Source: DATBGS01 sp036557885 (lineage in GTDB: Bacteria > Chloroflexota > Ktedonobacteria > Ktedonobacterales > DATBGS01). From it: a stretch of DNA of 64,000 nucleotides. The stretch lies in the NCBI GenBank assembly GCA_036557885.1, contig DATBGS010000140.1, positions 1 to 64,000 of the forward strand, in the 5' to 3' direction. Below the pieces are notes generated by a model. The model worked only from the letters and a program-made list of their open reading frames with translations. It searched no databases and was not told where the DNA came from. Shown here one piece after another: positions 53,185-61,647 of this stretch; positions within the stretch are counted from its first letter, which is position 1; every line of letters begins with the position of its first letter. A program made the position numbers and the translations under genes.

Positions 53185-54888
53185 ATGCCAAAGAAGGGGC
53201 GGCTCGCTCTCGCTTCATCTTTATTTTTGCTGATAGGTATTTTGGTAGCCGCCTGTGGCGGAGACGACAACGGCGCGGCTACCGGCAACCAGACATACAA
53301 GTATACTCAACCCACCCACAGAGGCGGGACTATCCTCTGGTCTGATTGGCAGTTTCCAGACAGCACCAATCCCTGGTTTTTGACTGTGCAGGTGGATGCC
53401 AATATTGCCGCTGGCCTTTGGGCCGCACCCCTGACTGTCACGTCGCAAGCCACCTACGTGCCCGATCAATTAACGGAGGTGCCGACCCAGGCCAACGGAG
53501 ATGTCAGCAAGGACGGCAAAACGGTAACAATGAACCTGCGCCACGACCTCAAGTGGTCGGATGGGCAGCCCATCACCGCTGACGACTTTGTGTACTGGCT
53601 TCAGGTGGACCAAGACCCGGCCACAGGCGCTGGCAATACGACAGGCTATGATCAGATAGCCTCAGCACAGGCCAAAGACAAATACACAGTGGTATTACAT
53701 TACAAGCAGCCGTTTGCCCCGTATCTGGCCTATCTGCCCTATGCAGCCCCGCAGCACGCCTGGGGTGGTATTGCCAATTCAGCAATGGCAACCAACCGGG
53801 AAGTGAATCTGGCTCCACCTGTCACCAGCGGGCCGTTTCTTGTCTCGGATTTTGCCGCTGGTCAAAGCGTGACGATGGTTCCCAACAAATACTACGTTTC
53901 CACCACACTGCACCCCAGCGCCATTGATAAGCTCGTCTTCAAAGGCTATGAAAGCAAAGACTCGCTTATTGCAGGATACCAGGCGGGCGAAACTGATCAC
54001 GCTGAAGATTTCACTGCCGCTGATCTCAAGAAGATCAACAGCCTGCCTGGGCTGCGCATCTCTCCGGCCATTTCCTATGAGCATCTGGACTTCAACCTGC
54101 AAAACGCGACGCTGCAAGACCTCAATGTACGCAAAGGCATCGAGCAAGCCATAGACCGCTGCCAGATTATCCAGACGATCTACAGCACCGAGTGCTCCAA
54201 GCTCAGTGTAGATACCATCTTGCCGCAGCCCTCACCCTATTACGATGCCAGCATTAAAGCCCTTCCCTTTAATCTTGATCAGGCTAAGAAGGATATGCAG
54301 GCGGCGGGCTGGAACTGCCCTGGCAACACGCCCTGCACCAAAAACGGGAAGGACTTCCCGACCCTGAATCTGGTCACGACCAGCGGCAACACGGTACGCC
54401 AGAACGTCACACAGGTTGTTCAGCAAGACCTGACAGCGTTGGGCGTGCCGGTCAATCTGAACGGCCAATACTACGCGGCAGGCGTGCTCTTTGGCGATTT
54501 CGACAGCGGCGGCATTCTGGCAACCGGGCAATATGATCTGGCGCTGTTTGCCTATAACTTCCCGGTGGAACCGGACGGCTCGCTCTATCCCTCGTTCCAC
54601 AGCAGCGAGATTCCCAACAAACAGAACCCCGGCGGCGGCAACTGGGAGCATGTGAGCAATCCCCAGGTTGACCAGGCGCTCGACCAGGGCCGGACGACGC
54701 TGGACCCCAACAAACGCACGCAGATTTACAAAGACCTTCAGAAGACGCTGGTTCAGCAGGTCTACACCATCCCGATGTACCTGCGCCCGGACATCACCCT
54801 GACCAGTTCCGTGATCGGCAACTACTACTCCAACCCCACCTCTGCCGGCAACACCTGGAACGTGGGCGATTGGTATCGCAAACAATAG
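53185..54888 (+). CDS. Solute-binding family 5 lipoprotein (oligopeptide-type ABC binding protein)
   Basis: 567 aa, GGTAAGGAGA upstream of the ATG. Signal with lipobox LVAAC followed by G-G-D-D-N. Family 5 blocks: L-R-H-D-L-K-W-S-D-G-Q-P-I-T-A-D-D-F-V-Y-W, then K-Q-P-F-A-P-Y, V-R-K-G-I-E-Q-A-I-D-R and Y-K-D-L-Q-K-T-L. It binds peptides or other oligomeric solutes outside the cell. No permease or ATPase gene of this type is adjacent, so it must share a transporter encoded elsewhere. Confidence 0.88.
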   Translation: MPKKGRLALASSLFLLIGILVAACGGDDNGAATGNQTYKYTQPTHRGGTILWSDWQFPDSTNPWFLTVQVDANIAAGLWAAPLTVTSQATYVPDQLTEVPTQANGDVSKDGKTVTMNLRHDLKWSDGQPITADDFVYWLQVDQDPATGAGNTTGYDQIASAQAKDKYTVVLHYKQPFAPYLAYLPYAAPQHAWGGIANSAMATNREVNLAPPVTSGPFLVSDFAAGQSVTMVPNKYYVSTTLHPSAIDKLVFKGYESKDSLIAGYQAGETDHAEDFTAADLKKINSLPGLRISPAISYEHLDFNLQNATLQDLNVRKGIEQAIDRCQIIQTIYSTECSKLSVDTILPQPSPYYDASIKALPFNLDQAKKDMQAAGWNCPGNTPCTKNGKDFPTLNLVTTSGNTVRQNVTQVVQQDLTALGVPVNLNGQYYAAGVLFGDFDSGGILATGQYDLALFAYNFPVEPDGSLYPSFHSSEIPNKQNPGGGNWEHVSNPQVDQALDQGRTTLDPNKRTQIYKDLQKTLVQQVYTIPMYLRPDITLTSSVIGNYYSNPTSAGNTWNVGDWYRKQ

Positions 54889-54936
54889 GCTGGCGGTTAA
54901 AACCGCGCCTATGGGCGGCCCCTGGCCGCCCCGAAA

Positions 54937-54980
54937 CCCGCCTTCGCGGGTTAGGATGAAGGGAAGTCCGCGAAGGCGGG
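54937..54980. repeat. Inverted repeat after the binding-protein gene
   Basis: CCCGCCTTCGCGG (54937-54949) with CCGCGAAGGCGGG (54968-54980), 13 bp. The inner CCCGCCTTCGCGGG can also pair with itself. It belongs to a different type from the GTAGC family. It probably ends the binding-protein transcript. Confidence 0.75.
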
Positions 54981-54981
54981 C

Positions 54982-55011
54982 TTGCCATAGCTAGCATAGC
55001 TGTGGTATTAT
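54982..55011 (+). promoter_or_regulatory. Putative promoter of the thiamine-precursor operon
   Basis: TTGCCA (54982-54987), an 18-base spacer, TATTAT (55006-55011). The transcript would begin near 55018, just ahead of the TPP riboswitch. Confidence 0.6.
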
Positions 55012-55044
55012 CAAAGTTAGGAAACTGTTAATAAGATCATAACC

Positions 55045-55137
55045 GCAACGGGAGCTTGGGTCAACCAGGCTGAGAGGGCGGCCAGATGCGCCGCCGACCG
55101 TCGGAACCTGATCTGGGTAATTCCAGCGCAGGGAGCA
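55045..55137 (+). promoter_or_regulatory. TPP riboswitch (THI element)
   Basis: All conserved blocks are present in order: GGGAGCTTGG at P1/P2, CAGGCTGAGAGGG (the pyrimidine-sensing loop with CUGAGA), a variable P3a stem GCGGCC...GCGCCGC, GACCGTCGGAACCTGATC, and CTGGGTAATTCCAGCGCAGG closing P4/P5. It binds thiamine pyrophosphate and controls the ABC genes that follow, which fits a thiamine-precursor transporter. Confidence 0.96.
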
Positions 55138-55159
55138 AGGTGCAAGGATTCAACACCAA

Positions 55160-55190
55160 GCGGGCGCTGGAGCTATTCAGCGCCCGCTTT
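55160..55190 (+). terminator. Expression platform hairpin of the TPP riboswitch
   Basis: GCGGGCGCTG (55160-55169) pairs with CAGCGCCCGC (55178-55187) around an 8-base loop, followed by TTTATTA. It starts 23 bases after the aptamer and ends 16 bases before ATG 55206. It would act as a terminator or as a block of translation when TPP is bound; the short T-run leaves both open. Confidence 0.7.
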
Positions 55191-55205
55191 ATTATGGTGG
55201 TGCTT

Positions 55206-56048
55206 ATGAATCCTGCAACCGTCTCGCCGTCCGTTCCTCAGCGTGCACCGCTGGCGCTCCAGGTGGAGGGCCTCTCTAAAGTCTTTGCCCAGCGCGGCCC
55301 GGCACGGTGGCCGGGGCTAGCGGCAGCGGAGGCGCTGCCGGTGCTCGATCATCTATCTTTTGAAGTAGGTGAGGGCGAATTTGTTAGCGTGGTGGGGCCA
55401 AGTGGCTCCGGCAAAAGCACGCTTCTCGCCATTCTCGCTGGATTGGAGGAGCCAAGCGAGGGCAGTATCGCGCTGCATGGGGAGCGCGACGCGCCTCGTC
55501 TTGGGCAGGTGGGCTACATGCCCCAGCGCGATCTGCTGCTGCCCTGGCGCACTGCCCTGGGCAATGCCCTGGCTGGCATCCAGGTGCAGGGCGTGCCGCG
55601 CCAGGAGGCACGCAAACGCGCCCACGATCTGTTCTGCCAGTTTGGGCTGGCCGAGTTTGAGCAGACCTACCCCCACGCTCTCTCTGGTGGCATGCGCCAG
55701 CGCGTGGCCTTTGCGCGGACGGTCCTGGCTGCACGCGATCTGGTGCTGTTGGATGAACCCTTTGGGGCATTGGATACGCTCACACGGCTCTCGATGCACC
55801 GCTGGCTGCTGGACATCTGGGGGCAATTGGGGAAATCGGCCATGCTCGTCACGCATGACCCAGAAGAGGCGCTGCTGCTCTCTGATCGGGTGTATGTCTT
55901 TTCGGCGCGTCCGGCGCATATTACGCTGGCGCTGGAGGTGCCGCTGCCTCGCCCGCGCCAGACAGAAGTCGTCGCCTCGCCTGAGTTCGCGCAGCTTAAA
56001 GCCCGGCTCCTTGGCGCGTTGCTTCATGGTGAGGAGGTGACGCAATGA
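55206..56048 (+). CDS. thiZ: ABC ATPase of thiamine-precursor (HMP/FAMP) transporter
   Basis: 280 aa from ATG 55206; ATG 55194 is possible. Frames opening in the riboswitch (55086) are artefacts. Walker A GPSGSGKSTLL, Q-loop Y-M-P-Q-R-D-L-L-L-P-W, signature LSGGMRQRVAFAR, Walker B LVLLDEPFGALD, H-loop in LVTHDPEEA. This is the nitrate/sulfonate/taurine-type ATPase class used by ThiXYZ. Residues about 30-40 (R-G-P-A-R-W-P-G-L-A) come from a palindromic repeat fragment inserted before the strand leading to Walker A. ATGA overlap with the next gene. Confidence 0.88.
   Translation: MNPATVSPSVPQRAPLALQVEGLSKVFAQRGPARWPGLAAAEALPVLDHLSFEVGEGEFVSVVGPSGSGKSTLLAILAGLEEPSEGSIALHGERDAPRLGQVGYMPQRDLLLPWRTALGNALAGIQVQGVPRQEARKRAHDLFCQFGLAEFEQTYPHALSGGMRQRVAFARTVLAARDLVLLDEPFGALDTLTRLSMHRWLLDIWGQLGKSAMLVTHDPEEALLLSDRVYVFSARPAHITLALEVPLPRPRQTEVVASPEFAQLKARLLGALLHGEEVTQ
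55295..55319. repeat. Palindromic repeat fragment translated in thiZ
   Basis: 25 bases, beginning CGGCCCGGCACGGTGGCC, identical to the centre and right arm of the intergenic copy near 36728-36752. It adds a Gly/Pro/Arg/Trp stretch near the N-terminus without breaking the frame. Confidence 0.8.
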
Positions 56049-56941
56049 AACTCTTGCGTTCAGTCTTGCGCGCCTGGCCGCCAGTCGTGCTGGCGCTGGC
56101 GCTGCTCGCCATCTGGCAGTTGTACGTTCAGCTTGGAAACGTGAACCCGCTGATTTTGCCCGCGCCGCTGCGCATCCTTTCGGCCACCATTTCGCATTCC
56201 GCCGTGTTTCGGGCGCACGTCGGCACGACGATTAACGAAACTCTCGTGGGCCTGCTGGTCGCGCTGGCCTGCGGCGTGCTGACCGCCGCCGTTGTTGACC
56301 TTTCGCCAGCGCTGCGCCGCGCACTCTACCCGCTGCTGGTTGCCTCGCAAGCCATCCCCATCCTTGCTATTGCGCCGCTGATGATCTTCTGGTTTGGCTA
56401 TGGACTGCTGCCCAAAGTGGTGGTTGTCACGCTGGTTTGCTTCTTCCCCATCACCGTCTCGATGGCCGATGGTCTGAGCAGCACCGACCCTGAACTGATC
56501 AAGCTCTATCGCACTTTTGGCGCGGGCGAGTTCACCATCTTCTGGCGTGTGCGCCTGCCCCACGCGCTGCCGTCCTTTTTTTCCGGGCTGAAGATCGCCG
56601 CTACCTACTCAGTGATAGGGGCGATTTTTGGCGAGTATGTTGGCGCAATTTACGGCTTGGGCGTGCTGCTCCAGACGGAGCTGCGCTCGTTCCGCACCGA
56701 TCTCTTGTTTGGCGTCGTCTTTATCACGATTCTTCTGAGCGTGGCGTTGTTTGCTCTGGTTTCACTCATCGAGCGCATCGCACTGCCCTGGTATTTCGCG
56801 GGCGGGCGCGAGCATGACTGGCGCGAGGCCGGGCGACGCCCCAAACGCCGTAGGGCTAAGCAGCAAACTGCATTTGCTCCAGCGCCGGAGTCTGCCCCAG
56901 CAGAATCACTCCCTAAACTTCACGAGGAGGTTATCCCATGA
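56045..56941 (+). CDS. thiX: ABC permease of thiamine-precursor transporter
   Basis: 298 aa, starting in the ATGA overlap with the ATPase gene. About six membrane segments. The coupling motif is F-R-T-F-G-A-G-E-F-T-I-F-W-R-V-R-L-P-H-A-L-P near residues 155-185, the EAA-loop form found in SsuC/TauC/ThiX permeases. It has a basic, Pro-rich cytoplasmic tail of about 40 residues. ATGA overlap again with the following gene shows tight coupling. Confidence 0.88.
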   Translation: MKLLRSVLRAWPPVVLALALLAIWQLYVQLGNVNPLILPAPLRILSATISHSAVFRAHVGTTINETLVGLLVALACGVLTAAVVDLSPALRRALYPLLVASQAIPILAIAPLMIFWFGYGLLPKVVVVTLVCFFPITVSMADGLSSTDPELIKLYRTFGAGEFTIFWRVRLPHALPSFFSGLKIAATYSVIGAIFGEYVGAIYGLGVLLQTELRSFRTDLLFGVVFITILLSVALFALVSLIERIALPWYFAGGREHDWREAGRRPKRRRAKQQTAFAPAPESAPAESLPKLHEEVIP

Positions 56942-57975
56942 AATCTTTCTTCCGTCACATCTGGTTGGTGGCGCTGGTAGCGCTGCCGCTGCTGGCCGCC
57001 TGCGGAACGTCCCCTCAAACGCCGGGGACATCCAACCTGACGCCCGTTTCGCTGGCGCTGGATTACACGCCCAACACGAACCACACCGGCATTTATGTCG
57101 CCCAGCAGAAAGGCTGGTACAAAGATCAAGGGCTGAATCTTTCGATCTTGCCGTATTCTCAGAACGCTGCGCCAGAAGCGCTGGTAGCCTCTGGCAAGGC
57201 CGATTTTGCCATCAGCTACGAAGAGAGCGTGACCACTGCAAATGTCTCCGGCCAAGACCTTGTTTCAATTGCTGCCATCATCCAGCACAACACCTCCGGG
57301 CTGGTAGTGCTGGCAGATTCAGGCATCACGCGCCCGGCACAGCTCGCGGGGAAAGTCTACGGCAACTTTGCCGACCCCTTTGAGCCGTATGTCATCTCTG
57401 CCGTGATCAACTGCGATGGCGGGCACGTCACGCCGGATCAAATCAAAAACACCAGCCCAACGCTGACCGATGATGGCCTCGGCTCACTCCAGACGAAAAA
57501 AGTGGATTACGTCTGGATTTACCAGGGATGGGAAGGTATCGAAGCACAGCGGGAAGGGCTGAAGCTCACCTATTTCCCCGTGTCAGGCGCCTGCGTCCCT
57601 GACTATTACACGCCGGTAATCATCACCAGCGGCAAGATGATCAAAGAGCATCCTGATCTGGTCAAGAAGTTCATGGCCGCCACTTCGCAGGGCTACAGCT
57701 ACGCTATCCAAAATCCAGATGATGCCGCTAATATCCTTGTTGGGGCGGTGCCGCCGGGCACATTTGATGATGTCGGTCTGGTCAAACAAAGCCAGGAGTA
57801 TCTGAGCAAGCAGTACGCGCTGGACGCGCCCAAATGGGGCATGCAGACTCAGGCGAAGTGGCACGACTTCCCGCATTTCCTCTTCTCTACAGGTGTGCTG
57901 GCCGACGCTAACGGCAACATCGTCACGCAGGAGCCAGACGAAAGCCAGTTCTTCACCAACGATTTCCTACCGTGA
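56938..57975 (+). CDS. thiY: Thiamine-precursor (NMT1/THI5-like) binding lipoprotein
   Basis: 345 aa, GAGGAGG upstream. Signal with lipobox LLAAC. Then V-S-L-A-L-D-Y-T-P-N-T-N-H-T-G-I-Y-V-A, the NMT1/ThiY start for pyrimidine-precursor (hydroxymethyl- or formylaminopyrimidine) binding, and G-K-A-D-F-A-I-S-Y-E-E-S near residue 80. Control by a TPP riboswitch strongly supports a thiamine-pyrimidine substrate. No salvage genes such as thiD or tenA are within the window. Confidence 0.9.
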   Translation: MKSFFRHIWLVALVALPLLAACGTSPQTPGTSNLTPVSLALDYTPNTNHTGIYVAQQKGWYKDQGLNLSILPYSQNAAPEALVASGKADFAISYEESVTTANVSGQDLVSIAAIIQHNTSGLVVLADSGITRPAQLAGKVYGNFADPFEPYVISAVINCDGGHVTPDQIKNTSPTLTDDGLGSLQTKKVDYVWIYQGWEGIEAQREGLKLTYFPVSGACVPDYYTPVIITSGKMIKEHPDLVKKFMAATSQGYSYAIQNPDDAANILVGAVPPGTFDDVGLVKQSQEYLSKQYALDAPKWGMQTQAKWHDFPHFLFSTGVLADANGNIVTQEPDESQFFTNDFLP

Positions 57976-58003
57976 TTTGATGTCGGCGCTTCCCTTCAAC
58001 TCT

Positions 58004-58040
58004 AAGCATATTGGTGACGAAAATTGTCACCAATATGCTT
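58004..58040. promoter_or_regulatory. Perfect palindrome, operator or transcript-end hairpin
   Basis: AAGCATATTGGTGAC, a 7-base centre, GTCACCAATATGCTT: 15 bp per arm. It lies after thiY and before the Cdd1-like gene. The inner TTGGTGAC...GTCACCAA looks like a dimeric repressor site. It could also end the thi transcript. Confidence 0.6.
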
Positions 58041-58091
58041 TATACTTCTCTTGAGAACTTTGAGAGATATTGGAGTGAAAGGGGCAAACTC

Positions 58092-58385
58092 ATGCAACGC
58101 GGCGCTGTGTCGCAGCCATCTATCGCTCAACTGAAGGACTTGCAGCGGATTCCAGGCATTGGGCCATCGCTGGCGCAAGACCTGTCTGATCTTGGCTATC
58201 ACTCTGTTACAAGCCTCACACAGCAGGACGCTGAGAAGATGTATACGGACCTGGAAGCGCTGCGCGGCCAGCCAATGGACCCATGTGTCCTGTATGCGTT
58301 TCGCTGCGCCGTGTATTTCGCCTCAACGGACGAACACGACCCCGAACTGTTGAAGTGGTGGAACTGGAAGAATCGCCGCGTCTAA
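58092..58385 (+). CDS. Cdd1-like helix-hairpin-helix protein (pathogenicity-locus family)
   Basis: 97 aa from ATG 58092, with AAGGGG upstream; a longer frame from 58011 would translate the palindrome. HhH: L-Q-R-I-P-G-I-G-P-S-L-A-Q-D-L near residue 20. The C-terminal D-P-C-V-L-Y-A-F-R-C-A-V-Y-F-A is the family signature. Likely binds DNA or RNA non-specifically; role unknown. Confidence 0.82.
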   Translation: MQRGAVSQPSIAQLKDLQRIPGIGPSLAQDLSDLGYHSVTSLTQQDAEKMYTDLEALRGQPMDPCVLYAFRCAVYFASTDEHDPELLKWWNWKNRRV

Positions 58386-58416
58386 AAAATTGTGGCGCGG
58401 GCAGCTTGCCCGCGCC
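58386..58416 (-). terminator. Intrinsic terminator for the S9 peptidase gene
   Basis: GGCGCGGGCA and TGCCCGCGCC form a 10-bp stem (58394-58416); on the minus strand it is followed by ACAATTTTTTAG. It sits between convergent genes. Confidence 0.8.
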
Positions 58417-58445
58417 AGGGACGATACGCCAGCAGGATGCTAGCG

Positions 58446-60377
58446 CTACATGAGGTGCTTTTTGAAGAACTCGGTAATCGTGGTGTAGCAGGTGACGCGG
58501 TTGGCGTACTTCAGCACGTCGTGACCTTCATCCTCAAAGACCAGGATGTCCGCCTGCTTTCCTGCCGCCTGAAGCTGCTCCACCACGTCGCGCGACTCGC
58601 GCTCGACGACGCGCGGGTCGTTCTTCCCCTGAATCACCAGCATGGGGCAGGTGATCTGGTTCATGTAGGTGCGCGGCGAACGCTCAACCAGAAAGTCGCG
58701 GTCACGCTCTGGATGGCCGATCACCAGTTCAAAGTAGGGCTTCCAGCTTTCGGGGATGCGCTGGCTAAAGGTGATCAGGTCATACGGGCCAAACATATCT
58801 ATGGCTGCCGACCAGAGTTCAGGATGGCGCGTCGCCTGCGTCAGCGTCATATATCCACCATAGGAGCGGCCCATCACGCCAGCCCGCTTTACATCCACGC
58901 GCTTGTCATGCGGCAAGACTTTGGTCATGGCGTGCACATGATCTAGCCGGTCCTTGCCACCCCAATCGTGGTCTACCCACTTGGTATAGCTCAGCCCGTA
59001 GCCAGTGCTGCCGCGCACGTTGGGCACGAAGACGGCAAAGCCGTTCAAGGTCAGATATTGAATCAGCGGCATAGAGAACCAGGTAAAGTCGGGCCGCTCC
59101 TGCCCCTGTGGGCCGCCATGAATGTAGTAGACGAGCGGGCGCGGTCCCTCGAAGCCCAGCGCTGGCGCGGGCAGATACAGCCGGGCGGAGGTGCGCAGGC
59201 CATCAAACGAGGTAAACGAGGCGTCTTCGCCGGGCGAAAGCCATTCCTGGGAAATGCCCAGCACGCGCTCGCGGGTGTGCTGCCTGCCGCCTTCAGGTGG
59301 GCGAACGGTGTGCCGTTTGCCATCCTCGATGGTGTAAATCTGCGAAGGCGAGGTGGCTGTTGAGAACGACAGGGCAAAACGGTTGCCCGTCTTGTCATAC
59401 GAGAAGGATTCCAGCATGCCGTTGGAGAGCTTGCCTTTGCCACACAGCACATGCTCCAGCCTCAATGTCAGGCTGGCCTCGTCAAACGCGCCTTCGTACA
59501 GCCAGGAGCAGCCATCAATGTTGTATTCCACTGCAAAGCGATCACCGTCCAGATGTCTGAACTTGATCAGTTCGCCCATGCCGGTATGCTCTGTGCCCGT
59601 GATGATAATCGGCTTCACTTCTGTTGGGTCGGACAGATTGAGATAACCCAGGCTGTAGGTGTCAGTAAAGAGCGAGGTGATAAAGAGCAGGCCCTTCTCG
59701 CTCTGGCTGAAATGAATGCTGTTGATGCTGTTGAGCGGCACTTCCTGGCCCTCGGCGCGCTGCTCCAGCGGGATACCATACAGCAGCTTACGCTCGGTCC
59801 AACCTGCCTGCCACTCGTAAAGCACGATGTCACCAACCGAGTAACCATCCTGCATGATCACTCTGGTATGGTCCTTGTTAATCCCATCAGCGTAGCTGCC
59901 CCAGGCGTTCTGGCCCAGCTTGACAATACTGCCAGTTTCCAGGTTGACCTGGAACGAAGTATACATGCGTTCGCCCCGCGCATCGCCGTTCAGATACGCC
60001 AGGTTGCGCTCAGGGTCGGTGTGCAGACAATTCATACGATGGTTGGCGAAGGTATCTCCAAAGGCTGGCTCTGGGATGCCGCCCTCAATAGGGATGAGCA
60101 TAGGTTGGTAGTTCTCGTCGCCGTCGCGGTCCAGCATCAACAGAATTTTGCCAAGCTTTGGGAACAGCGCGAAGGATTCGCCGCCAATCAGTTCCGGGTT
60201 TTGCACCGCAATGCGGGCGGGCAGCAGCGGCTCTGGCACGCTGCCTCCTACATCCATTGCATACAGGCTCAGATGCCCACCCTGGCCCAGATTGCTCAAG
60301 AAAAATATCCGATCACCCAGCAGCTTTGGTGCGACAAAGAGCCTGGCCGCAAGCAAGGACTCAATTGAGATGGTCAT
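58446..60377 (-). CDS. Prolyl oligopeptidase-family (S9) serine peptidase
   Basis: 643 aa from ATG 60377 with AGAAGGGA upstream; the longer frame to 60413 lacks a ribosome site. The N-terminal two thirds is a beta-propeller. The catalytic domain has VYYIHGGPQGQERP, the nucleophile GRSYGGYMT, acid Asp in G-K-N-D-P-R-V and His in D-E-G-H-D. No signal peptide is apparent, so it is probably cytoplasmic. Cleaves short peptides; it resembles S9C acylaminoacyl peptidases. Confidence 0.88.
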   Translation of the reverse strand: MTISIESLLAARLFVAPKLLGDRIFFLSNLGQGGHLSLYAMDVGGSVPEPLLPARIAVQNPELIGGESFALFPKLGKILLMLDRDGDENYQPMLIPIEGGIPEPAFGDTFANHRMNCLHTDPERNLAYLNGDARGERMYTSFQVNLETGSIVKLGQNAWGSYADGINKDHTRVIMQDGYSVGDIVLYEWQAGWTERKLLYGIPLEQRAEGQEVPLNSINSIHFSQSEKGLLFITSLFTDTYSLGYLNLSDPTEVKPIIITGTEHTGMGELIKFRHLDGDRFAVEYNIDGCSWLYEGAFDEASLTLRLEHVLCGKGKLSNGMLESFSYDKTGNRFALSFSTATSPSQIYTIEDGKRHTVRPPEGGRQHTRERVLGISQEWLSPGEDASFTSFDGLRTSARLYLPAPALGFEGPRPLVYYIHGGPQGQERPDFTWFSMPLIQYLTLNGFAVFVPNVRGSTGYGLSYTKWVDHDWGGKDRLDHVHAMTKVLPHDKRVDVKRAGVMGRSYGGYMTLTQATRHPELWSAAIDMFGPYDLITFSQRIPESWKPYFELVIGHPERDRDFLVERSPRTYMNQITCPMLVIQGKNDPRVVERESRDVVEQLQAAGKQADILVFEDEGHDVLKYANRVTCYTTITEFFKKHLM

Positions 60378-60479
60378 GAGCGTCCCTTCTATTTGTCGTG
60401 TTTGTTGTTTCAACGCTTCATACGCCTATAATAACACAGCAGGGCGTTGAGACGATGTACCCCAACAGGAAGCAAGTCT

Positions 60480-60890
60480 ATGAGCGAAGCTGAGAACAAA
60501 GCCATCTTTCTCCAATTCTATGAGCGCGCCTGGAACCAAGACGACCTTTCGGTGGTAGAAGAATTGCTTTCACTTGACTTTAACAATCACGAGGTTACGA
60601 ACCCTGCAATGCCTCATCGTGAGTTGTACAAGCAAGCCATCATCGAGAACAGAGCCGCCTTTCCCGATTGGTCGCTCACCATTGATAGTCTCATTGCTGA
60701 AGGCGATCTGGTGGCGGCGAGCTGGCACGCGGAGGCCACCCATACCGGAGAAGCCTGGGGCATCGCACCCAGCGGCAAGCGTATCAACATGGCTGGCATG
60801 ACATTTGTGCGCGTGGTAAACGGCAAGATCACCGACTTCTGGAAGCAGGATAACGGTTATGTCTTCTGGCAAGAAGCTGGTGGAAAGTAA
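60480..60890 (+). CDS. SnoaL-like polyketide cyclase / ester cyclase family protein
   Basis: 136 aa from ATG 60480 with AGGAAG upstream. NTF2-like fold: F-L-Q-F-Y-E-R-A-W-N-Q-D-D-L-S-V-V-E-E, A-F-P-D-W-S-L-T-I-D, A-A-S-W-H-A-E-A-T-H-T-G-E and M-T-F-V-R-V-V-N-G-K-I-T-D-F-W. Members act on small ring compounds or have no enzyme function. It is divergent from the S9 peptidase. Confidence 0.85.
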   Translation: MSEAENKAIFLQFYERAWNQDDLSVVEELLSLDFNNHEVTNPAMPHRELYKQAIIENRAAFPDWSLTIDSLIAEGDLVAASWHAEATHTGEAWGIAPSGKRINMAGMTFVRVVNGKITDFWKQDNGYVFWQEAGGK

Positions 60891-60911
60891 AGACAAGGAG
60901 CTTGTGCAGAC

Positions 60912-61631
60912 ATGACCCATCTCTATTTGATTCGGCATGGTGAGGCAGATGGCTTCAAGCCAGGTCAAGCCTGGTACACGTTCCCAAACCCAGGCTTATC
61001 CAGGCTGGGCATAAAGCAGGCAGAGCGGCTTCGTGACCGCCTGGCCGCCACTGGCGAGATTCGCGCAGATGCGCTGATCTCCAGCACCCTTATGCGTGCC
61101 AGGGAGACGGCGGAGATTATCGCGCCAGCACTGGGGCTGCCAATAATTTTTGATGATGAGGTTCAGGAGTTCAATATGGGCGAAGCCGAAGGTCTGCCCA
61201 TCGAAGAGATTAAAGAGCGTTTTGGCCTTTCTGATCTCTGGGAAGAACCTTTTCGCCGGATAGCGCCCAATGGGGAGAGTTGGGCCGAGTTTGTCACGCG
61301 AGCCTGCCGGGGCCTGGACCGTTTGACGCGAGAATACGCAGACAAGACGGTGGTGATTGTCTGTCATGGCGGCGTGATCGAAGCTAGCTTCATCGCATTC
61401 CTGGGGCTTAACATGCTGCGACAGGCGATTTTCGTGGCGTCGCAAAATACATCCATCACCCATTGGCAAAAAGGCACGTTCGAGGGTCAAGAGGGGAAAT
61501 GGTGTTTGCGCCGCGTCAATGACCACGCCCATCTGCTTGATCTAGATGCCAGCCAGCGCATCCCCTGGGAAGCGCTCGCCGTAAAGCGAGAGCAGGCGCC
61601 AGTTTCTGCGCCTGTCGCACCTGAACAATAG
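60912..61631 (+). CDS. Histidine phosphatase (phosphoglycerate-mutase-like)
   Basis: 239 aa, AAGGAGC upstream. N-terminal LYLIRHGEADG with the phosphorylated His, Arg in S-S-T-L-M-R-A-R-E-T-A, and the second His in VIVCHGGVIEASF. Branch 1 phosphatase; no mutase-specific insert is obvious. Substrate unknown. It follows the SnoaL-like gene by 21 bases. Confidence 0.9.
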   Translation: MTHLYLIRHGEADGFKPGQAWYTFPNPGLSRLGIKQAERLRDRLAATGEIRADALISSTLMRARETAEIIAPALGLPIIFDDEVQEFNMGEAEGLPIEEIKERFGLSDLWEEPFRRIAPNGESWAEFVTRACRGLDRLTREYADKTVVIVCHGGVIEASFIAFLGLNMLRQAIFVASQNTSITHWQKGTFEGQEGKWCLRRVNDHAHLLDLDASQRIPWEALAVKREQAPVSAPVAPEQ

Positions 61632-61647
61632 CGGCTTTTCGTCTGAT

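Noticed and set aside
55086..55205. N-terminal extension of the thiZ protein
   Set aside because: This segment is TPP riboswitch and its hairpin; the conserved ATPase begins after ATG 55206.
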